A DNA stretch of 8,898 nucleotides from Candidatus Lambdaproteobacteria bacterium (GTDB taxonomy: Bacteria; SAR324; NAC60-12), in contig DTUH01000218.1 in assembly GCA_012964265.1 (NCBI GenBank), positions 1 through 8,898 on the forward strand, given 5' to 3'. Below are positions 5,881-8,898 of this stretch, in pieces. Position 1 is the first letter of the stretch; each line of letters opens with the position of its first letter. A program made the translations under genes and the position numbers. The notes beneath the pieces were generated by a model. That model was not told the DNA's origin. It ran no database searches and saw only the letters and a program-made list of their open reading frames with translations.

Positions 5881-7287
5881 TTAAAGTGTCTCCAGCAAAC
5901 GCTGATGAATATTGCCGAATTTTCCATTACTCATGATTAAGACAACATCTCCCGAACGGCAATTTGTTTTCAGATGTTCAATTATCTTCTCTACTTCAGG
6001 AAATTCATAGGCAGAAATTTTTTTATTAATCAATGATTTCAAAACCTCCTTAATCTGCAGACGCTGCTCTGCGGGAATTTTTTCCAGTCGATGCAGTGAT
6101 GTTAATATAACTTCATCTGCTTCCTTGAATGAATCAATCAGGGAATTTTGATGTATGTTTCTAACGCTGGTATTGCTACGTGGTTCAAAAACAGCAATCA
6201 GGCGGCGCCCCTTATGTTTTTGTTTAATCGCGGAGATGGTCTCACGAATTGCCGTCGGATGGTGTGCAAAGTCATCATAAACAGCAATCCCGTTTGCTTC
6301 ACCCCGTAATTCCTGACGTCGACGGACACTTTTGAATGAATCAAAAGCTGCCTGTGTTGTTTTATCCGAAATTCCATTGTGCCGAGCCAGTATAATCACT
6401 CCCAAAGCATTTAACACATTGAATGCTCCGGAAAGTCTTAAAGCAAATTTTTGTGTCTGAGCAGAATATTTTTGACCTTTGTTTAGTACTTCAAATTTGG
6501 TTCCGGATTCGCCGGTCTCGACATTTAGCGCTCTCACATCACATGCTTCTCCAAAACCGAATTTAACCACAGGAGTATATGCTGACTCGAGAACATTTTG
6601 CACATTTACATCATCTCCATTTGCGACAATCAGTCCGTTTTCAGGAATGAGACGCAGCATCATCCGGAAAGAATTTTTAATGTCTTCAAGTGAATCAAAA
6701 ATATCTGCATGATCAAATTCGAGATTATTAAGTATCAATTGATCCGGAAGATAATGAAAATATTTTGAACGCTTGTCAAAAAATGCTGTGTCGTACTCAT
6801 CTCCTTCCGTAATAAAAAATTTACCGGGCCTATCTTGGCAACTTGTCCCGAAATTTTCAGCAATTCCTCCAATCATGAATCCCGGGGTTTTTTTTGCACA
6901 CTCAAAAACCCAGGCGAGTAAAGAAGACGTAGTCGTTTTGCCATGAGTTCCTGTTACTACCAGCGAAGTTTTACCACGAATGAAATACTCTTTAAGTAAT
7001 TCCGCCATTGAAATATAAGGCAGTTTGCGCTTTAAAACAGTCTCAACTTCAGGATTTCCTCTTGAGAGAGCATTTCCTATTACAACCAAATCCGGAACAG
7101 TATTCAAATTTTTTTCGGCATAACCATTTTGTACTGTTATGTTATTTTGCGCGAGTAAATCACTCATCGGTGGATAAACATTTTCGTCTGAACCTCGTAC
7201 CTGATGACCACGTTTTTTTAACAGCACTGCCAGCGAAGCCATTCCTGTACCGCAAATTCCCGAAAAATGAATAAGCTTGGAATTCAT
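5881..7287 (-). CDS. mpl: UDP-N-acetylmuramate:L-Ala-gamma-D-Glu-meso-Dap ligase (murein peptide recycling)
   Basis: Mpl reattaches the tripeptide salvaged from old peptidoglycan to UDP-MurNAc, bypassing MurC, MurD and MurE. The 468-residue protein shows the Mur ligase plan: N-terminal UDP-binding domain starting KLIHFSGICGTGMASLA (4-20); the ATP loop VVTGTHGKTTTSS (110-122); the TEGDEYDTAFFDKRSKYFHY segment (160-179), which distinguishes Mpl from MurC; NNLEFDHADIF (187-197); and the C-terminal domain with YDDFAHHPTAIRET (337-350) and EPRSNTS (368-374). The start at 7287 is chosen because the conserved strand follows at once. An in-frame ATG at 7366-7368 would add a hydrophobic 27-residue leader that no cytoplasmic Mur ligase needs. 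Neither ATG has a clear Shine-Dalgarno site. A cell-wall salvage gene between two catabolic-type genes is an odd placement. MurC is the main alternative, but DEYDTAFFDKRSKY favours Mpl. Confidence 0.9.
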   Translation of the reverse strand: MNSKLIHFSGICGTGMASLAVLLKKRGHQVRGSDENVYPPMSDLLAQNNITVQNGYAEKNLNTVPDLVVIGNALSRGNPEVETVLKRKLPYISMAELLKEYFIRGKTSLVVTGTHGKTTTSSLLAWVFECAKKTPGFMIGGIAENFGTSCQDRPGKFFITEGDEYDTAFFDKRSKYFHYLPDQLILNNLEFDHADIFDSLEDIKNSFRMMLRLIPENGLIVANGDDVNVQNVLESAYTPVVKFGFGEACDVRALNVETGESGTKFEVLNKGQKYSAQTQKFALRLSGAFNVLNALGVIILARHNGISDKTTQAAFDSFKSVRRRQELRGEANGIAVYDDFAHHPTAIRETISAIKQKHKGRRLIAVFEPRSNTSVRNIHQNSLIDSFKEADEVILTSLHRLEKIPAEQRLQIKEVLKSLINKKISAYEFPEVEKIIEHLKTNCRSGDVVLIMSNGKFGNIHQRLLETL

Positions 7288-7432
7288 ATTTTGAAGAGAT
7301 ATCTGAAAACAAAATGCAACAGCATTTAGAAAATACAGGAGGGAGCAGCACAGGATGCCATAAAGCATTCGACGTAGCAGAACCTGCGAAACTAATTAAA
7401 CAAGGAGTAACGCAGTGGCCTGACAGCCCCAA

Positions 7433-7840
7433 TTAGAAGCGTCCATCGTAAACCTTTTCACCAATTCTGCAAGCCAGTAACGTAAATGTTTCGCGTTCAA
7501 ATGCACCATCCAAAGCCTCAATCAATTCGTCACGGCTTGAAATCCAATGTCCTATTCCACCCAAAGCCTCAGTCACGGCAGGAAAATTCGTTGCGCCGAA
7601 ATCAACACCGAGATTCGGCAATTCTGACTTGCGTTGTTTCAGTTCAATCAAAGCCAATGATTCATCAATAAAGACTACAATTACGACCAGTAATTTCAAA
7701 TCCCGTAAAGTCGCCAATTCGCCCAAAACCATTTCCATTCCGGCATCACCGACAAAGGCTACAACCGCCGGAATGTCCGGTGCGGAACGATCCTGAGCTG
7801 CCAGTTGAAAACCCATTGCCAGCAGCACTGCGCACCCCAT
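7433..7840 (-). CDS. ThDP enzyme, C-terminal cofactor-binding part downstream of the in-frame TGA
   Basis: This is the C-terminal half of the PP domain of the enzyme encoded upstream, in the same frame, beginning two codons after the TGA. Numbered from the Met at 7840, the diphosphate/Mg2+ motif starts at GDAG (31-34) and runs through GELATLRD to FIDES (57-61), where the family's usual Asn is replaced by Asp. SLALIELKQR and VDFGATNFPAVTEALGG (about 78-94) follow, and the ending is normal. Two positions usually Pro in this fold are Leu here, both encoded CTG (7823-7825 in AVLLAMG, and 7688-7690 in LKLLVV). On its own the fragment would not be a working enzyme. It has an ATG at 7838-7840 but no ribosome site, so independent translation is unlikely. 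It is either the dead tail of a pseudogene or the readthrough part of a recoded protein. Confidence 0.8.
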   Translation of the reverse strand: MGCAVLLAMGFQLAAQDRSAPDIPAVVAFVGDAGMEMVLGELATLRDLKLLVVIVVFIDESLALIELKQRKSELPNLGVDFGATNFPAVTEALGGIGHWISSRDELIEALDGAFERETFTLLACRIGEKVYDGRF

Positions 7841-7843
7841 CGT

Positions 7844-7846
7844 TCA
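7844..7846 (-). other. In-frame TGA inside the ThDP-enzyme gene
   Basis: On the minus strand the codons read ACA GCA CTT TGA ACG ATG GGG TGC, giving QSTAL-stop-TMGCAV. Reading continues in the same frame with full family similarity for a further 137 codons, so a single codon and not a frameshift separates the halves. The position corresponds to the GLGTMGFGLP segment of acetolactate synthases. In closer relatives I recall Cys here (LCTMGCALP), but this is memory, not a search. TGC, TGT or GGA to TGA are each single-base changes. Confidence 0.9.
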
Positions 7847-8898
7847 AAGTGCTGTGGATTGCAGCAGTCCACGAGGCTGATAACATTCCCACATTTGACT
7901 CAATAATATCCGGTGCGCTCCGCTGTCAGCCGTGGCAACTCCGTTACGTGGCAAAGCTTTTCGCACAACATCAATCACCACCGCAGGTCCCCATTCTTCG
8001 TCCGCGCCGGACGTTCCGGTTCCGGAAAATATTGATTTCAGTTCATTCCTGACTTTTTCGGGTTCTCCATTTTTCCAGACTGGGTTTGCAAAAACTCCTT
8101 TTCTCAGAGTATTCAAACCTTCACCGACATGACCGATAAAACTCAAATCTGCCTGGTGCATATAATGCATGTTTGGGACGGCGCAAAACTTGATGACTTT
8201 TTCTCTACAATTATCGTACCGGTTTTGCTCCCAGGGATTGCGCCAGCCGGTACGCATTTCAATCGGATCATATCCTGCCAGAATAATTAAATCGCTTTTC
8301 TGCACCAACGGTAATAAATGCTGATCGGCTAAAGGAGAAAGTCCGGCACCGCCGAGAGCAAGCGGATGATCTTCCGGGATAACGCCTTTAGCTTTATATG
8401 TCGTAATCAGTGGAACCTTGAAATCTCTTACGAATTCAGCAACCGTTTCTTCTGAGTTTTGATTCAGTACATCTACACCGGCAATCATCACAGGCCGTTG
8501 CGCTTCACTGAGCCATCGTCGGGCGGTTTCCAAATCGGCCCCTTCTGCAGGAGCCGCAGGTGAGGGAGCGCTCCAGACTATCATGGCGCATTCCGGCTGT
8601 GATTTCACTGCAACACTAATCGGCAAATCAACATGCACCGGCCCCGGCTGACCGTCCAGTGCAATGGCAACCGCCTTGTCAATTGCCACATCCACAGCAC
8701 CATCAACAATTTTTATACTTGCTTTAGTGACCGCTTTGAGCAATTCACTATGGTCAATAATCTGATGCGTGTAGGTCATGGCTTCACGCTCATCCACGCA
8801 ACCCGTGATAAAAAACATCGGCACACGATCCTGAAAAGCATTGGCCACCACGTTCACCGCATTGGCGACTCCGGGGCCGAGCGTAGCCACCAAAATCC
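7844..8898 (-). CDS. ThDP-dependent acetolactate-synthase-like enzyme, N-terminal part, 5' end outside window
   Basis: The frame enters from beyond 8898 and stops at TGA 7844-7846. Counting from the codon at 8893, it contains the end of the PYR domain (TLGPGVANAV, 4-13; YTHQIIDHSELLKAVTKAS, 41-59), a linker, the central domain (about 120-260, with VMIAGVDVL and DLIILAGYDP) and the beginning of the PP domain (TADSGAHRILLSQMWECYQPRGLLQSTAL, 321-349). The enzyme belongs to the acetolactate synthase/benzoylformate decarboxylase superfamily, whose members decarboxylate or ligate 2-oxo acids on thiamine diphosphate. The cofactor-activating Glu lies off the window. The exact reaction is unknown; family members in catabolic clusters are often misnamed IlvB. 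Sequence on both sides of the TGA aligns with the family without a shift, so this is one gene. mpl follows downstream on the same strand, with 145 bp between the TAA at 7433-7435 and the mpl ATG. Confidence 0.85.
   Translation of the reverse strand, partial: ILVATLGPGVANAVNVVANAFQDRVPMFFITGCVDEREAMTYTHQIIDHSELLKAVTKASIKIVDGAVDVAIDKAVAIALDGQPGPVHVDLPISVAVKSQPECAMIVWSAPSPAAPAEGADLETARRWLSEAQRPVMIAGVDVLNQNSEETVAEFVRDFKVPLITTYKAKGVIPEDHPLALGGAGLSPLADQHLLPLVQKSDLIILAGYDPIEMRTGWRNPWEQNRYDNCREKVIKFCAVPNMHYMHQADLSFIGHVGEGLNTLRKGVFANPVWKNGEPEKVRNELKSIFSGTGTSGADEEWGPAVVIDVVRKALPRNGVATADSGAHRILLSQMWECYQPRGLLQSTAL

Noticed and set aside
7288..7368. 27-residue hydrophobic N-terminal extension of Mpl
   Set aside because: Mur ligases are cytoplasmic and begin at the KLIHF-type strand; the extension has no ribosome site and reads like translated leader.
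7844..7846. Alternative genetic code (TGA as Gly or Trp)
   Set aside because: TGA terminates dctQ, dctM, vapB, the SDR and the adenylating enzyme at natural family ends in this window.
7433..8898. A frameshift in the ThDP-enzyme gene
   Set aside because: The two open segments are in the same frame, separated by TGA and one ACG codon, so no indel is needed.

Overview
The window looks like an accessory metabolic locus from a Gram-negative bacterium whose base composition I judge by eye to be in the mid-40s % GC. A TRAP transporter and an Mpl-type muropeptide ligase point to a diderm with meso-diaminopimelate peptidoglycan. The Mpl glycine loop reads GICGTGMAS rather than the GTFMG form typical of Gammaproteobacteria, so I would not place it there. 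The phylum cannot be fixed from this window. TGA is used as a normal stop by several genes here (dctQ, dctM, vapB, the SDR and the ligase), so the genetic code is standard.

Plus strand, 1-4345: the 3' end of a TRAP small permease (dctQ) overlaps the complete large permease dctM. A vapBC-type toxin-antitoxin pair follows, with its own near-consensus promoter. Next comes a 77-bp spacer holding a relic of the 3' end of a glutamine-synthetase-family gene. A full-length glutamine-synthetase-family ligase follows and, 21 bp later, a short-chain dehydrogenase. A 31-bp sequence at the end of the ligase gene is repeated exactly in the spacer before it, so the ligase gene is bracketed by direct repeats.

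Minus strand, 8898-4355 (read right to left): a thiamine-diphosphate enzyme related to acetolactate synthase enters from beyond the right edge and is interrupted by an in-frame TGA. Then come mpl (murein tripeptide recycling) and an acyl-CoA-synthetase-like adenylating enzyme, 17 bp apart. The two gene sets converge at 4345/4355 with only 9 bp between stops and no visible terminator.

The TRAP importer, gamma-glutamyl-ligase-like enzyme, SDR, adenylating enzyme and ThDP enzyme resemble a catabolic cluster for an imported organic acid or amine; this is inference from gene families and no substrate can be named. mpl and vapBC look like outsiders in it. The points most worth a second look are the in-frame TGA in the ThDP enzyme (nonsense mutation or, less likely, selenocysteine) and the glutamine-synthetase relic with its repeat beside vapBC. 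No tRNA, rRNA, CRISPR array or insertion sequence was seen. There is no gene-free stretch over 300 bases; the longest gap is 7288-7432, in which I see no clear promoter or terminator.
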